Positions 28,716 through 37,386 of a stretch of 64,000 nt of DNA are shown here, in pieces; position 1 is the stretch's first letter, and every line of letters begins with the position of its first letter. The stretch is from the NCBI RefSeq assembly GCF_002263515.1, contig NZ_CP022752.1, forward strand, positions 1,240,001 to 1,304,000, given 5' to 3'. This DNA comes from Actinopolyspora erythraea. GTDB taxonomy: Bacteria > Actinomycetota > Actinomycetes > Mycobacteriales > Pseudonocardiaceae. The notes below the pieces were generated by a model. That model worked only from the letters and a program-made list of their open reading frames with translations, did no database searches and was not told the DNA's origin. The position numbers and the translations under genes were made by a program.

Positions 28716-28964
28716 GTGACTGTCGTGCAGACCGTACTCGTCTTGGCCGTGATACCGGCGGCTGTCTACGGCCTCGTCATGTTGATGGTGCTGTGGCCGA
28801 GACTGTTCCGCGCTCGCTACCAACCGAACGGGGAGTGGAACTTCCCGCCGGTGTTGTGGGTCGCCAACCCGGCGGGTGTGAGTCCCAGCAGCCCGTCGAC
28901 CGAACACGCGGATCCCGAGTCGGAGACCGGCACCGCGAGGGGAGGCGCTCGTGGCAACTGGTGA
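28716..28964 (+). CDS. Small single-pass membrane protein
   Basis: A protein of 82 residues from GTG 28716. It has one hydrophobic helix (VLVLAVIPAAVYGLVMLMVL), then a basic stop-transfer region (RLFRARYQ), a conserved-looking segment WNFPPVLWVANPAG, and a polar acidic tail. No ribosome binding site is evident, so the mRNA may be leaderless or start close by. Its end overlaps the DUF5130 gene by 14 bases, so the two are co-expressed. The helix probably anchors a short cytoplasmic tail. Function unknown. Confidence 0.7.
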   Translation: MTVVQTVLVLAVIPAAVYGLVMLMVLWPRLFRARYQPNGEWNFPPVLWVANPAGVSPSSPSTEHADPESETGTARGGARGNW

Positions 28965-29457
28965 GATGGCCCGAACAGCGGCGGACGTGAACCCGGCCGA
29001 GCTCGAAGCCGGCCACGCGCTGACGGCCGGAGGACGGCTGTCGATCGCGCGGCGTATCGAACCGGAACGCCCCAAGCTGCCGTTCTCGCCCGGACAGTTG
29101 GCCCGGCTGGACGAGGCGTTGACCCTGTCCACCCGCACGACCGGGCTGGAGTTCGCGATCTATCTCGGTGACCTCGGGGAGCGATCCCGCGAACGTGCCG
29201 AGCAGATCCACGCCGGTCTGGGAGAGCGGGCCCCGCGCGGTGTGCTCATCGCCGTGTCCCCGGCCCAGCGCTGCCTGGAGGTCGTCACGGGAGAGCAGGC
29301 TCACCGGCGGATACCGGACCGCACGTGCAACCTGGCTGTCATGGGCATGGTCGCCTCCTTCAAGGAGGGCGACCTGATCGAGGGGCTCATCAACGCGTTG
29401 CGCATGCTCTCCGAGGAGGCGGGGACGGACTTCGAGTCGGCCGCCGAGCACCACTGA
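28951..29457 (+). CDS. DUF5130 (TPM-like) protein
   Basis: A protein of 168 residues matching the Rv2468c position and type. The sequence SPGQLARLDEALTLSTRTTG, then LEFAIYLGDLGERSRERAEQ and VLIAVSPAQRCLEVVTGEQA, follows the alpha/beta TPM-domain pattern (the fold of YgcG/TLP18.3). No signal peptide is visible. The GTG at 28951 is favoured by GGGAGG five bases upstream, although an ATG at 28966 is possible. It overlaps the small membrane gene, which may supply its membrane contact. A hairpin follows 16 bases after the stop. Confidence 0.85.
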   Translation: MATGEMARTAADVNPAELEAGHALTAGGRLSIARRIEPERPKLPFSPGQLARLDEALTLSTRTTGLEFAIYLGDLGERSRERAEQIHAGLGERAPRGVLIAVSPAQRCLEVVTGEQAHRRIPDRTCNLAVMGMVASFKEGDLIEGLINALRMLSEEAGTDFESAAEHH

Positions 29458-29472
29458 CGGAGCTTCTCCGCC

Positions 29473-29511
29473 CCGGACGTGGGGCTCGCTTCGGGTGGGT
29501 CCCACGTCCGG
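29473..29511 (+). terminator. Hairpin after the DUF5130 gene
   Basis: CCGGACGTGGG (29473-29483) pairs exactly with CCCACGTCCGG (29501-29511) over a 17-base loop. It lies between convergent genes and could serve both. Confidence 0.6.
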
Positions 29512-29585
29512 CGGTGGTGTCCACGACACTTCCGTGAGCTCGTCCCGTAGCACGCTCCCACCGGAACCCGGGGGCTGCGGTTGCC

Positions 29586-30332
29586 TCAGAGCAGCCCGAA
29601 GTTCTGGAAGTGCCGGAACATCTCGTAGGCCGAGGAGGTCGTGGCCACGGCCCCGAGCTGCCGAGCCTGGTTCGCGTGCTGCAACTGGCCGTGCTGCGTC
29701 CCGAAGATGATCACCGGGATCTCCACGCCGAGGTCACGCAACTCCCGCAGCAGCGCCAGACCGGCGTCCGTCGTCCAACGCCCGTCCTCCTTGCGGGCCA
29801 TGTCCGAGACCACCAGGCGATACGGTCGCTTGGACACTTCGGCCACCGCGTCCGAGGTCGTGGCGGTTATCGTCACCCGCACCCCGTTGTTCCGGAGCTG
29901 CTCCACGAGCAGCGCGTGGCTCTGCGCCCGGTCGGTCACCCACAACACCGCGAACGGTTCCGGCCCCACCGGCGCCTGCACCGGCGGGAGCGCCTCGGAC
30001 TCGGGTTCCCCCACCAGCTCCCGGCCCGGGGGCGGTTCGAACGTGTCCGGGGTGTCCACCTCCCGTTCGGGGACGTCCGCGACGGAACCCGCCTCCCGCT
30101 CGTCGAGCCGCTGGTTCAGCACGCTCAGCTGACGCTGCAGATCCTGGATCATCTCGTTCTGCTGGTCGTTGAGTTCGTGGAAGGTGAGACGCTGGCCGCC
30201 CACCTCGAACTCCAGCTCCCGCTTCTCCGCGGTGCGCAGCACGCGGCCGATCGCCTGCCGGAACAGCAACAGCACCAGCAGGGTGATCAACGGCCACAGC
30301 AGCGTGGCGATGGCGGTAATCAGCTCGGGCAT
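29586..30332 (-). CDS. Membrane-anchored receiver-like domain protein
   Basis: A protein of 248 residues. An N-terminal membrane helix (residues 3-24, ITAIATLLWPLITLLVLLLF) is followed by a coiled-coil-like stretch (LNDQQNEMIQDLQRQLSVLN), a Pro/Glu-rich linker, and from about residue 130 a response-regulator-like fold. In that fold VLWVTDRAQSHALLVEQL replaces the first strand and helix, and VVSDMARKEDG offers a possible phospho-acceptor Asp. The acidic pair at the first strand is reduced to one Asp, so phosphorylation is uncertain. The ATG at 30332 has GGAG six bases upstream. No kinase lies nearby. Confidence 0.75.
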   Translation of the reverse strand: MPELITAIATLLWPLITLLVLLLFRQAIGRVLRTAEKRELEFEVGGQRLTFHELNDQQNEMIQDLQRQLSVLNQRLDEREAGSVADVPEREVDTPDTFEPPPGRELVGEPESEALPPVQAPVGPEPFAVLWVTDRAQSHALLVEQLRNNGVRVTITATTSDAVAEVSKRPYRLVVSDMARKEDGRWTTDAGLALLRELRDLGVEIPVIIFGTQHGQLQHANQARQLGAVATTSSAYEMFRHFQNFGLL

Positions 30333-30553
30333 CGGCCGCTCCACGACTCGCTGGACGGTGCGCGATCACAAGACTACGCGCGGTGTCCGTCGAGGTGGGG
30401 GCAGCGCTCTGCGAGTCACTCGCACGGGCGGGAGCCGCTCCGGCGTGCAGGACTCCGCACGAGCGACAGCCGGCCGAATCACCGAGACCTCGCCGAAGGG
30501 TGAGTCCGACGGGTGTGGTGTTCACCCGGTGACGGCTCCTCCCGAGCGGGAAC

Positions 30554-30582
30554 GGGCGGGGCCCGCCGAGCGGGCCCCGCCC
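30554..30582 (-). terminator. pepN terminator hairpin
   Basis: GGGCGGGGCCCG (30554-30565) pairs exactly with CGGGCCCCGCCC (30571-30582) over a 5-base loop. It lies 20 bases beyond the pepN stop. Confidence 0.75.
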
Positions 30583-30602
30583 CCAGGGGAGCCGAACCGC
30601 TG

Positions 30603-33179
30603 TCAGGAGCGGTCGAACTCGCGGGCGGCCAGCGCGCGCACCACCCCGGCTCGTCCCTCGGAGACCAGCCTGCGCAGTGCAGGGGGGTGCTCCCCCTCCA
30701 GCCACGAATCGGCCATCCGGACCGTTTCCTGGTCCACCGACCAGGAGGGGAACAGCCCGATGACCGTCGGTTGGGCCCGCTCACTGGAACGCCGCTGCCA
30801 CACCTCGTCGATCTCGTCGAAATAGCGCCGGACGTAAGGAGCGAGCGGTTGGTGCTGCACCGGGTGCTGGAAGCCGGAGATGATCGCCTCGTTGATGGCG
30901 TTCGGCAGTTCGTCGTCGTGCACCGCCCGCTGCCAGGCCCGTTCCTTGGCCTCGGCGGTGGGAATCAGCGCCCGCGCACGCTCCGCCCGCCGCCTGCCGG
31001 TGGCGGTGGGATCGGCGGCCAGCTCGGCGTCGATCTCGGTTTCCTCGGCCGCGCCGTGGGCGACCAGGGCGTGCAGCAGTTGCCAGCGCAGGTCGGTGTC
31101 GACCACCAGCCCTTCCAACACCTCCGAGCCGTCGAGCCAGCCGCGCAGCAGCGCGAGCTTGTCCTCGTCGAGCTTCGCGGCCGTCAGCGCGGTGACGAAA
31201 ACGAGCTGGTGATCCGAACCGGGCCGGGCGGCGCGCGCCAGCTCCAGCAGCCGGTCGGTGTAGCGCTGCCACCCCTGCGGCTGCCAGTCCGGGTCGGCGT
31301 AGGCTCCCAGCGCCGTGCGCGCCTGCAGCAGCACCCGCTGCACCACGCCGATCTCGGGCTCGCCCCCGATGCCGCCGTCGCTGTCCTGGCCGAGCACGAG
31401 GCTGACGAAGTCGCGCGCCCGCATCTCCGCGTCCCGGGTCATCTCCCAGGCGGTGGACCAGCACAGCGCGCGCGGCAGCGACTGGTCGATGTCGGCCATC
31501 CGCTCCACCAGGGTGGCGAGTGACTCGGAGTCCAGCCGCATCGCGCAGTAGCTCAGGTCGTCGTCGTTGACGAGCACGAGCTTGCCGCGCGGCACCCCTA
31601 TCAGCTCGGGGGCCTCGGTGCGCTCACCGGAGATGTCGAGCTCCGTCCGGTGGGTCCGGACGAGCTTGCCCGTCCCGGGGTCGTCGTCGTAGATCCCCAC
31701 CGCTATGCGGTGTGTGCGGTACTCGCCCGCCCCGGGGCTCGCGGGGCCCTGCACCACGGTGAACCCGGTGAACCGCCCCTGTTCGTCGGTGTCGAACTCC
31801 GGGCGCACCGTGTTCAGCCCGGTGGTCTCCAACCACTGTGCGCTCCACCAGGACAGGTCCCGCCCGGAGGCTTCCTCCAGCGCCGTGAGCAGGTCGGAGA
31901 GCCGTGCGTTGCCCCAGGCGTGCCTGTCGAAGTAGATCTTGAGTCCGCTCAGGAAGTTCTCCAGGCCGACGTAGGAGACCAACTGCTTGAGCACCGAGGC
32001 GCCCTTGGCGTAGGTGATCCCGTCGAAGTTGACCTCGACGGCCTGCAGGTCCTCGATGTCCGCCGCGACCGGGTGAGTGGAGGGCAGCTGGTCCTGCCGG
32101 TACGCCCAGGACTTCTCCACGTTGGCGAAGGTGGTCCAGGCGTGCGCGTACTCGGTGGCCGAGGCCTGCGCGAGTACGCTCGCCCAGGTCGCGAAGGACT
32201 CGTTGAGCCAGAGGTCGTCCCACCAGCGCATGGTGACCAGATCGCCGAACCACATGTGCGCCATCTCGTGCAGCACCGTTTCGGCGCGACGCTCGTAGAA
32301 GTAACTGGTCACCCTGGACCGGAACACGTAGTCCTCGAGGAACGTCACGCACCCGGCGTTCTCCATGGCGCCCGCGTTGAACTCGGGCACGAAGCACTGG
32401 TCGTACTTGGCGAACGGGTACGCGACGTCGAACGCCCGCTGGTAGAAGCCGAATCCCTGCTTGGTCTCGGTGAACAGCCGTTCGGGATCCAGGTACTCGG
32501 CCAACGAGGCCCGGCAGTAGAGCCCCAGCGGGATGTCGCCCTCCGGGCCGCTGTAGACGTCACGCCACTCCGCGTAGGGGCCGGCGACCAGTGCCACCAG
32601 GTAGGTGGAGATGGGGGGAGTCGCCTCGAAGGTGTGCGTGTCGCGGGTTTCGCTGGAGGAGGTGACCTCACCCGGCGAGTTCGAGACGACCCGCCAGCTC
32701 TTCGGAGCGATCACCGTCAGCTGGAAGCTCGCCTTGAGGTCGGGCTGGTCGAAGCAGGCGAACATGCGCTTGGCGTCGGCCGTCTCGAACTGGCTGTAGA
32801 GGTAGACCCCGCCGTCCACCGGGTCGACGAAGCGGTGCAGCCCCTCACCGGTGTTGGTGTAGGCGCAGTCGGCGCGGACCACCAGTTCGTTCTGCTCGGC
32901 CAGGTCGGGGAGCGCGAGCCCCTTCTCCTCGTCGTAGTCGGCCAGGTCCAGGTCGACGCCGTTGAGCGTGGCGTGGTGCACCCGCGTGGCAATCAGGTCG
33001 ATCCACGTGGAGGTTCCCGGGGCGGCGGCGCCGAACCGTACTGTCGTCTTCGAGCCGAAGACCTCCACGTCCTCCCCGCTCGCGCCGTCGGACAGGTCGA
33101 GCTCGACCGCGTAGGAGTGAACGCGCAGCAGTTCGGCACGCTGCTCTGCCTGCTGGCGGGTCAGGTTCGGCGGAGCCAC
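30603..33179 (-). CDS. pepN: Aminopeptidase N (M1 family zinc peptidase)
   Basis: An 858-residue cytoplasmic metallopeptidase that removes N-terminal residues from peptides. It has the exopeptidase motif GAMEN (about residue 271), the zinc site HEMAH (about 304-308) and the third ligand Glu in WLNESFATW (about 323-331). The C-terminal ERAP1-type helical domain is complete. The length matches actinobacterial PepN (Rv2467). The GTG at 33179 is the start; it is transcribed alone and ends at a strong hairpin. It probably finishes breakdown of peptides released by proteases such as ClpP1P2. Confidence 0.97.
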   Translation of the reverse strand: MAPPNLTRQQAEQRAELLRVHSYAVELDLSDGASGEDVEVFGSKTTVRFGAAAPGTSTWIDLIATRVHHATLNGVDLDLADYDEEKGLALPDLAEQNELVVRADCAYTNTGEGLHRFVDPVDGGVYLYSQFETADAKRMFACFDQPDLKASFQLTVIAPKSWRVVSNSPGEVTSSSETRDTHTFEATPPISTYLVALVAGPYAEWRDVYSGPEGDIPLGLYCRASLAEYLDPERLFTETKQGFGFYQRAFDVAYPFAKYDQCFVPEFNAGAMENAGCVTFLEDYVFRSRVTSYFYERRAETVLHEMAHMWFGDLVTMRWWDDLWLNESFATWASVLAQASATEYAHAWTTFANVEKSWAYRQDQLPSTHPVAADIEDLQAVEVNFDGITYAKGASVLKQLVSYVGLENFLSGLKIYFDRHAWGNARLSDLLTALEEASGRDLSWWSAQWLETTGLNTVRPEFDTDEQGRFTGFTVVQGPASPGAGEYRTHRIAVGIYDDDPGTGKLVRTHRTELDISGERTEAPELIGVPRGKLVLVNDDDLSYCAMRLDSESLATLVERMADIDQSLPRALCWSTAWEMTRDAEMRARDFVSLVLGQDSDGGIGGEPEIGVVQRVLLQARTALGAYADPDWQPQGWQRYTDRLLELARAARPGSDHQLVFVTALTAAKLDEDKLALLRGWLDGSEVLEGLVVDTDLRWQLLHALVAHGAAEETEIDAELAADPTATGRRRAERARALIPTAEAKERAWQRAVHDDELPNAINEAIISGFQHPVQHQPLAPYVRRYFDEIDEVWQRRSSERAQPTVIGLFPSWSVDQETVRMADSWLEGEHPPALRRLVSEGRAGVVRALAAREFDRS

Positions 33180-33543
33180 GGATCACCTCGTTGATCGTCG
33201 TCGGTTGGGGACCGGGCCGTGCTCGTGCGGCGCCCGGAATCAATCATGCCGGAATGAAATCACGCCTCGGTACGGCTCCGCGCGTGGGCAGGTACGTCCC
33301 ACCGCCGGTGGGCAGGGTCGCTCCGCTCAGCGGTACGCCCCCGAGGGGTGGGGTTCGTAACTTCCGGTCGCGGTGCCGCCGAGCCGCGCGCCGTTGACCG
33401 ATCGGGTGAGTGGATCCCTCCTCCGGCGGGTGGCCGCCCGTGCTCCCGGACCGGGAAATCGACGGCAGCCGGGAACACAGCGACACCCTCGGGTGGTTGA
33501 CCCATCGGAACCGTGACCGCACGTGACGTCGGAAGGCGTGTTG
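33180..33543. other. Divergent intergenic region, pepN / DsbA-like gene
   Basis: About 360 bases holding promoters in both directions. No coding frame with family features and no strong hairpin are seen. Confidence 0.5.
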
Positions 33544-34167
33544 ATGAGCACCGACAGCCAGCAGAGGAAGCCGGAAGTCTACTTCTACTTCGACCCCATC
33601 TGTCCCTTCGCCTGGGTCTCGTCCCGTTGGATGCTCGAGGTCGAGCAGGTCCGCGACATCGACCTGCGGTTTCGCGTCATGAGCCTCGCCGTGCTCAACT
33701 CCGGGCGCGAACTCGGCGAGCAGTACGACGAGATGATGCAGCGGGCCTGGAAGCCGGTGCGCGTCGCGATAGCGGCGGCCGAGCAGCACGGCTACGAGGT
33801 GCTGTCACCCCTCTACACCGCGATGGGAACCCGGTTCCACGACAACGGGGACAAGGACTTCGACCGGGTGATCGCGGAGTCCCTGGAGGAGGTCGGGTTG
33901 CCCGATTCGCTCGCCAAGGCGGCGACCAGCGACGAGTACGACGAGCAGCTGCGCGCCAGCCATCACGCGGGCATGGACCCCGTGGGGGACGAGGTGGGGA
34001 CGCCGACCATCCACGTCGACGGTGTGGCGTTCTTCGGCCCGATCACGACCCGCATCCCGCGCGGGGAGCAGGCGGGCGAGTTGTTCGACGCAGCGCGCAC
34101 GCTGGCGGGCTACCCTTACTTCTTCGAGCTCAAGCGGACGAGGACGGAGAACCCGCGGTTCGACTGA
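33544..34167 (+). CDS. DsbA/FrnE-like thioredoxin-fold protein with single-Cys CPFA site
   Basis: A protein of 207 residues closely resembling M. tuberculosis Rv2466c, a mycothiol-dependent reductase that works with mycoredoxin. The match runs from [20 protein letters not shown] to [20 protein letters not shown] and [15 protein letters not shown]. The active site, CPWC in Rv2466c, reads CPFA here. The nucleophilic Cys stays and the resolving Cys is Ala, so only a monothiol mechanism is possible. The ATG at 33544 is preferred, with GGAAGG upstream. It has no signal peptide and is cytoplasmic. It stands between pepN and rpiB as in mycobacteria. Confidence 0.92.
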   Translation: MSTDSQQRKPEVYFYFDPICPFAWVSSRWMLEVEQVRDIDLRFRVMSLAVLNSGRELGEQYDEMMQRAWKPVRVAIAAAEQHGYEVLSPLYTAMGTRFHDNGDKDFDRVIAESLEEVGLPDSLAKAATSDEYDEQLRASHHAGMDPVGDEVGTPTIHVDGVAFFGPITTRIPRGEQAGELFDAARTLAGYPYFFELKRTRTENPRFD

Positions 34168-34249
34168 CCGGGATGTCGTGCTCGGGGGTTCCGAGGTGTT
34201 CGGTTCGCGGAATCCCCGGACTTCCCGGGCACCCGCTGGGCGGTGGCGG

Positions 34250-34999
34250 TCAGTGGTGGCTGAACACGCCCGTGTGCAGCCGGGGCGCTGTCGAGCTGGT
34301 GTCCCTCGCGAGCGCGAGCTCGACATCTCCCCGGTACCCCCAGGCGGCGAGCTCACGTCCTGAGTCGCTCTCGCGTACGTCTCGCGCGAGGTCGTCGGAG
34401 GCCTCGTAGGTCCGTGCCGCCAGGTCGGCCTCGGCCGAACGGGAGGCGGCCGGTACGGGAAGTGCCGAGATTATCGCTCCGGCCCCGAGCAGGTCCTCCG
34501 CCGCGAGGCGCGACGACCCGTCGGGACGGCGCTCCCCCGCGGCGATCACGCCCACCGGCCCGTTGCGGGCCGCGGCCCCCGCCGCTGAGGCGATCGCCGC
34601 CGCGTTGCGGAGGCACCCGGTGAAAACCACGGCGTCCATTCCGGCCGCCTCCGAGCACAACGTCGCCCCGTTGGGGGAGGGCAGGCCGACCAGGGTGCCG
34701 GGCGGCACGTCCGCCAGTGATCCCGGGCTCAGTGAGTACCCACCGGCGCTCCTGGAACCGGCGAGCACCGCTCCGGCCGCCGCCGCGGCCTCGCCCGCCC
34801 GGTCGTCCCGGTGGGGGAGCGGAAGCACGTGCGCGCCCACGGCCGTGGCCACGTCCACGGCCGTGGCGAACGAGAGCACGTCGACCACCACCAGCACGGC
34901 GCACTGCGGCCCCAGGGACCGAAGCCCCGCCACCCCCCAGCCGAACCGCACCGCGTAGTCGGACCGGGAACTCGGTGACGTCGCTTGTTCGTGTGGCAT
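34250..34999 (-). CDS. ComB-like 2-phosphosulfolactate phosphatase family protein
   Basis: A protein of 249 residues. It has the family pattern VVVDVLSFATAVDVATA at the N-terminus, then LPSPNGATLC, GCLRNAAAIA, VIAAGERRPDGSSRLAAEDL and a C-terminal acidic region. Those Asp and Glu residues bind Mg in ComB, which acts in coenzyme M synthesis in archaea. Actinobacteria lack that pathway, so the physiological substrate here is unknown. ATG 34999 is chosen because AAGGGA lies five bases before it; ATG 35005 is possible. It is divergent from rpiB. Confidence 0.85.
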   Translation of the reverse strand: MPHEQATSPSSRSDYAVRFGWGVAGLRSLGPQCAVLVVVDVLSFATAVDVATAVGAHVLPLPHRDDRAGEAAAAAGAVLAGSRSAGGYSLSPGSLADVPPGTLVGLPSPNGATLCSEAAGMDAVVFTGCLRNAAAIASAAGAAARNGPVGVIAAGERRPDGSSRLAAEDLLGAGAIISALPVPAASRSAEADLAARTYEASDDLARDVRESDSGRELAAWGYRGDVELALARDTSSTAPRLHTGVFSHH

Positions 35000-35055
35000 G
35001 TCCATCCCTTGACCGGGTGAGCAAAGTACGCGAAGCGGTTTGGCAGACTACACGT

Positions 35056-35526
35056 GTGCGCGTCTATCTTGGTTCCGATCACGCCGGTCTCGAAGTGAAA
35101 ACACACCTGGTCGAACGCCTCGACCGTCTCGGTTACGAGGTGGTCGACGTGGGCCCCGCCGTCTACGACGGCGAGGACGACTACCCCCCGTTCTGCGTGG
35201 AGACAGCCCGCCGTGTGGTGGCCGACGCGGGCAGTCTGGGCCTGGTCCTCGGGGGCTCCGGCAACGGGGAGCAGATCGCGGCCAACAAGGTTCCCGGAGC
35301 GCGGGCGGCCCTGGTCTGGAACCAGGACACGGCGAAACTCTCCCGGCAGCACAACAACGCTCTGCTCGCGGGGATCGGCGCCCGGATGCACAGCCTCGAC
35401 GAGATCGACGGAATCGTCGACACCTTCCTGACCACCGAGTTCGAGGGAGGCAGGCACCAGCGCCGGATCGACATGCTGGCCGACTACGAACGAACCGGAG
35501 AGGCCCCCGCGCTGCCCGAGCGGTGA
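35056..35526 (+). CDS. rpiB: Ribose-5-phosphate isomerase B
   Basis: A 156-residue RpiB/LacAB-type isomerase interconverting ribose 5-phosphate and ribulose 5-phosphate in the pentose phosphate pathway. It shows VRVYLGSDHAGLEVK (phosphate site), VLGGSGNGEQIAANK (the Ser is typical of actinobacterial RpiB, replacing the Cys of E. coli), and the substrate motif HNNALLAGIGARMH. The start GTG 35056 has no ribosome binding site, and a CAGACT -10-like hexamer lies six bases before it, so a leaderless mRNA is plausible. The nei gene follows in the same direction. Confidence 0.95.
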   Translation: MRVYLGSDHAGLEVKTHLVERLDRLGYEVVDVGPAVYDGEDDYPPFCVETARRVVADAGSLGLVLGGSGNGEQIAANKVPGARAALVWNQDTAKLSRQHNNALLAGIGARMHSLDEIDGIVDTFLTTEFEGGRHQRRIDMLADYERTGEAPALPER

Positions 35527-35652
35527 CCGCGTGGCACCCGCCCCGGTTCCAGCGGCCGCCGCCGACCGTGGGAGTGGGTGTTCGGCGTCGGTGGCCGAGC
35601 GGGAAGCGTTCGTGCCACCGGGGCAGGTCCGGTGGTTGTGACGGGAGGTTCG

Positions 35653-36459
35653 GTGCCGGAAGGACACATCGTGCATCGGCTCGCCGAGCTGCATCGGCGT
35701 CGTTTCGCGGGGGAACCGGTCCGGGTGGGGAGCCCGCAAGGACGGTTCACCGCCGCCGCGGAGCTCGACGGCGCCGTGTTCCGCGACGCGCAGGCCCACG
35801 GCAAGCACCTCTGGCACCGCTACGGCCCGGACCGCGTGGTGCACGTCCACCTGGGGCTGTACGGCAAGTTCACCGAGGCGCCGGTGCCGCTCGGACAACC
35901 ACGCGGCAAGGTCCGCATGCGCCTGGTGGGGCCCACCCACGGAACCGACCTGCGCGGTCCCGCGGCCTGTGAGCTGCTGACCGAGGAGGAACTGGCGCGA
36001 CTGCGCGACCGGTTGGGCCCCGACCCGCTGCGTTCCGACGCCGAGCCGGAGACGGCGTGGCAGCGGGTGACGCGCTCGCGCTCCGCCGTCGCGGCGTTGT
36101 TGATGGACCAGTCCGTGCTTTCCGGCGTCGGCAACGCCTACCGGGCGGAGGTGCTGTTCCGGTGGGGGGTTCCGCCCCGCTTGCCGGGGCACTCGTTACC
36201 TCGGCGGCACTGGGACGCGATCTGGGACGACCTGGTCGCCCTGATGTCGGACGGGGTCCGCACCGGACGCATCGACACCGTGCGCGAGGAGCACTCCCCC
36301 GAGGTGACCGGGCGGGCGCCCAGAAACGACCGCCACGGTGGTGAGGTCTACGTCTACCGGCGTGCCGGTGCCGCGTGCCTGGTGTGCTCCACACCGGTGG
36401 CCACCGCTGAGCTGCTCGGCCGCAAGCTCTACTGGTGTCCCCGGTGCCAGCGGGAGTGA
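35653..36459 (+). CDS. nei: Fpg/Nei family DNA glycosylase-AP lyase
   Basis: A protein of 268 residues. The initiator is followed by PEGH; Pro2 is the Schiff-base nucleophile and Glu3 the proton donor of the Nei type. The helix-two-turn-helix contains DQSVLSGVGNAYRAEVLF. A C-terminal zinc finger with paired Cys (CLVC and CPRC, GRKLYWCPRCQ) closes the protein. It removes oxidised pyrimidines from DNA. GTG 35653 follows GGGAGG and puts Pro in place 2, which fixes the start. It corresponds to nei1 (Rv2464c) and sits after rpiB as in mycobacteria. Confidence 0.95.
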   Translation: MPEGHIVHRLAELHRRRFAGEPVRVGSPQGRFTAAAELDGAVFRDAQAHGKHLWHRYGPDRVVHVHLGLYGKFTEAPVPLGQPRGKVRMRLVGPTHGTDLRGPAACELLTEEELARLRDRLGPDPLRSDAEPETAWQRVTRSRSAVAALLMDQSVLSGVGNAYRAEVLFRWGVPPRLPGHSLPRRHWDAIWDDLVALMSDGVRTGRIDTVREEHSPEVTGRAPRNDRHGGEVYVYRRAGAACLVCSTPVATAELLGRKLYWCPRCQRE

Positions 36460-36615
36460 GCCGGCCGACACCGGACTCGTCCGTCGCATCGGTTTTCGAT
36501 CCCCCCCCCCCGAACGTCGAACGCCGGAGCGGCGACCTCGGCGGGCACGGCCCGAGCTGCCCCAGCGCTGCCTTCGCGGGGCCTCCCTTCCGCGGGATCC
36601 TGGCGATCCGCCGCT

Positions 36616-36645
36616 GCGGCAGTGCGGCCCGGGCCGCACTGCCGC
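36616..36645. terminator. Bidirectional 30-bp palindromic terminator
   Basis: Bases 36616-36630 are the exact reverse complement of 36631-36645 (GGCAGTGCGGCCC / GGGCCGCACTGCC core). It lies between the convergent nei and 2H-phosphoesterase-like genes, six bases from the latter's stop. Confidence 0.75.
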
Positions 36646-36650
36646 GCACG

Positions 36651-37274
36651 TCAGCCCGAGAGCTCGACCTCGCCCAGGACCTCCCACTCGTTGCAGGCGT
36701 GGTCCCGGTTCAGCCGCACCAGCGAGATGCTCGGCACCCGCACCGTCGCGGGTTCCGCGCTGGTCGCCTCCAGCGTCGCCTTCGCGAAGACGGCGGGTCC
36801 GTCGGCCGTGGAGAAGGCCAGGCTCACGTGCTGGTCGATCTCCTCGGGTTCGCCGGGCAGTTCAGCTCCCACCACCGCCCCCGCGGCTTCGCGCAGTCGT
36901 CCCCGCAGGTCCGTCAGCGTGGCCTGTGGTTCGGCGGGAAGCGCCAGTGCTTCGGGAAGCACCAGCCCCCCGTGGAACGTCAACGACAGCGGGGCGAAGG
37001 AGGACAGGTGCTGGCGGGCGGCCTGCAGCAGTGCCTCCGTCCGTCCCTGCGGGGCCTCGTCGTGGAACCCGTTCTCCTGCAGCAGGATGTGCATCCACTC
37101 CAGTGGGACGGGGTCGAAACCGGGCAGGTCGCGCAGCGAGTACTGGTACTGGTTGGCCAGCCTGCGCAGTTCCGGCTGATCACCGAGCGGTAGCAACCAG
37201 GCCAGGCTGCTACGGCCGGAGGACCATCCCTGGCGCCAGCGTGCGTGTTTGCGGACCTGGTCTGCGTGTGGCAT
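36651..37274 (-). CDS. 2'-5' RNA ligase / 2H phosphoesterase-like protein
   Basis: A protein of 207 residues with the two-lobed 2H pattern. One His motif is EWMHILLQ and the second is DQHVSLAFST. Canonical 2H enzymes have H-x-T/S twice; here the second fits (HVS) but the first has Leu (HIL), so catalysis may be weakened. The ATG at 37274 follows GGAG by eight bases. Cyclic phosphodiesterase or RNA ligase activity is the family expectation only. It is convergent with nei, and the MFS gene upstream ends in a separate hairpin. Confidence 0.7.
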   Translation of the reverse strand: MPHADQVRKHARWRQGWSSGRSSLAWLLPLGDQPELRRLANQYQYSLRDLPGFDPVPLEWMHILLQENGFHDEAPQGRTEALLQAARQHLSSFAPLSLTFHGGLVLPEALALPAEPQATLTDLRGRLREAAGAVVGAELPGEPEEIDQHVSLAFSTADGPAVFAKATLEATSAEPATVRVPSISLVRLNRDHACNEWEVLGEVELSG

Positions 37275-37293
37275 GTGGGTCACTCCAGGACGG

Positions 37294-37314
37294 CGCACCG
37301 TCCGCGACGGTGCG
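37294..37314 (-). terminator. Hairpin after the MFS gene
   Basis: CGCACCGTC (37294-37302) pairs with GACGGTGCG (37306-37314) over a 3-base loop. It is downstream of the MFS stop and just upstream of the 2H gene start. Confidence 0.6.
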
Positions 37315-37386
37315 GGGCGGCTCTGACGGCGTTCGGTTCTCTGCGGGCAAGTCTGCCTTCCGGGGTGCGGAAGGCTCGGGGCCGTG

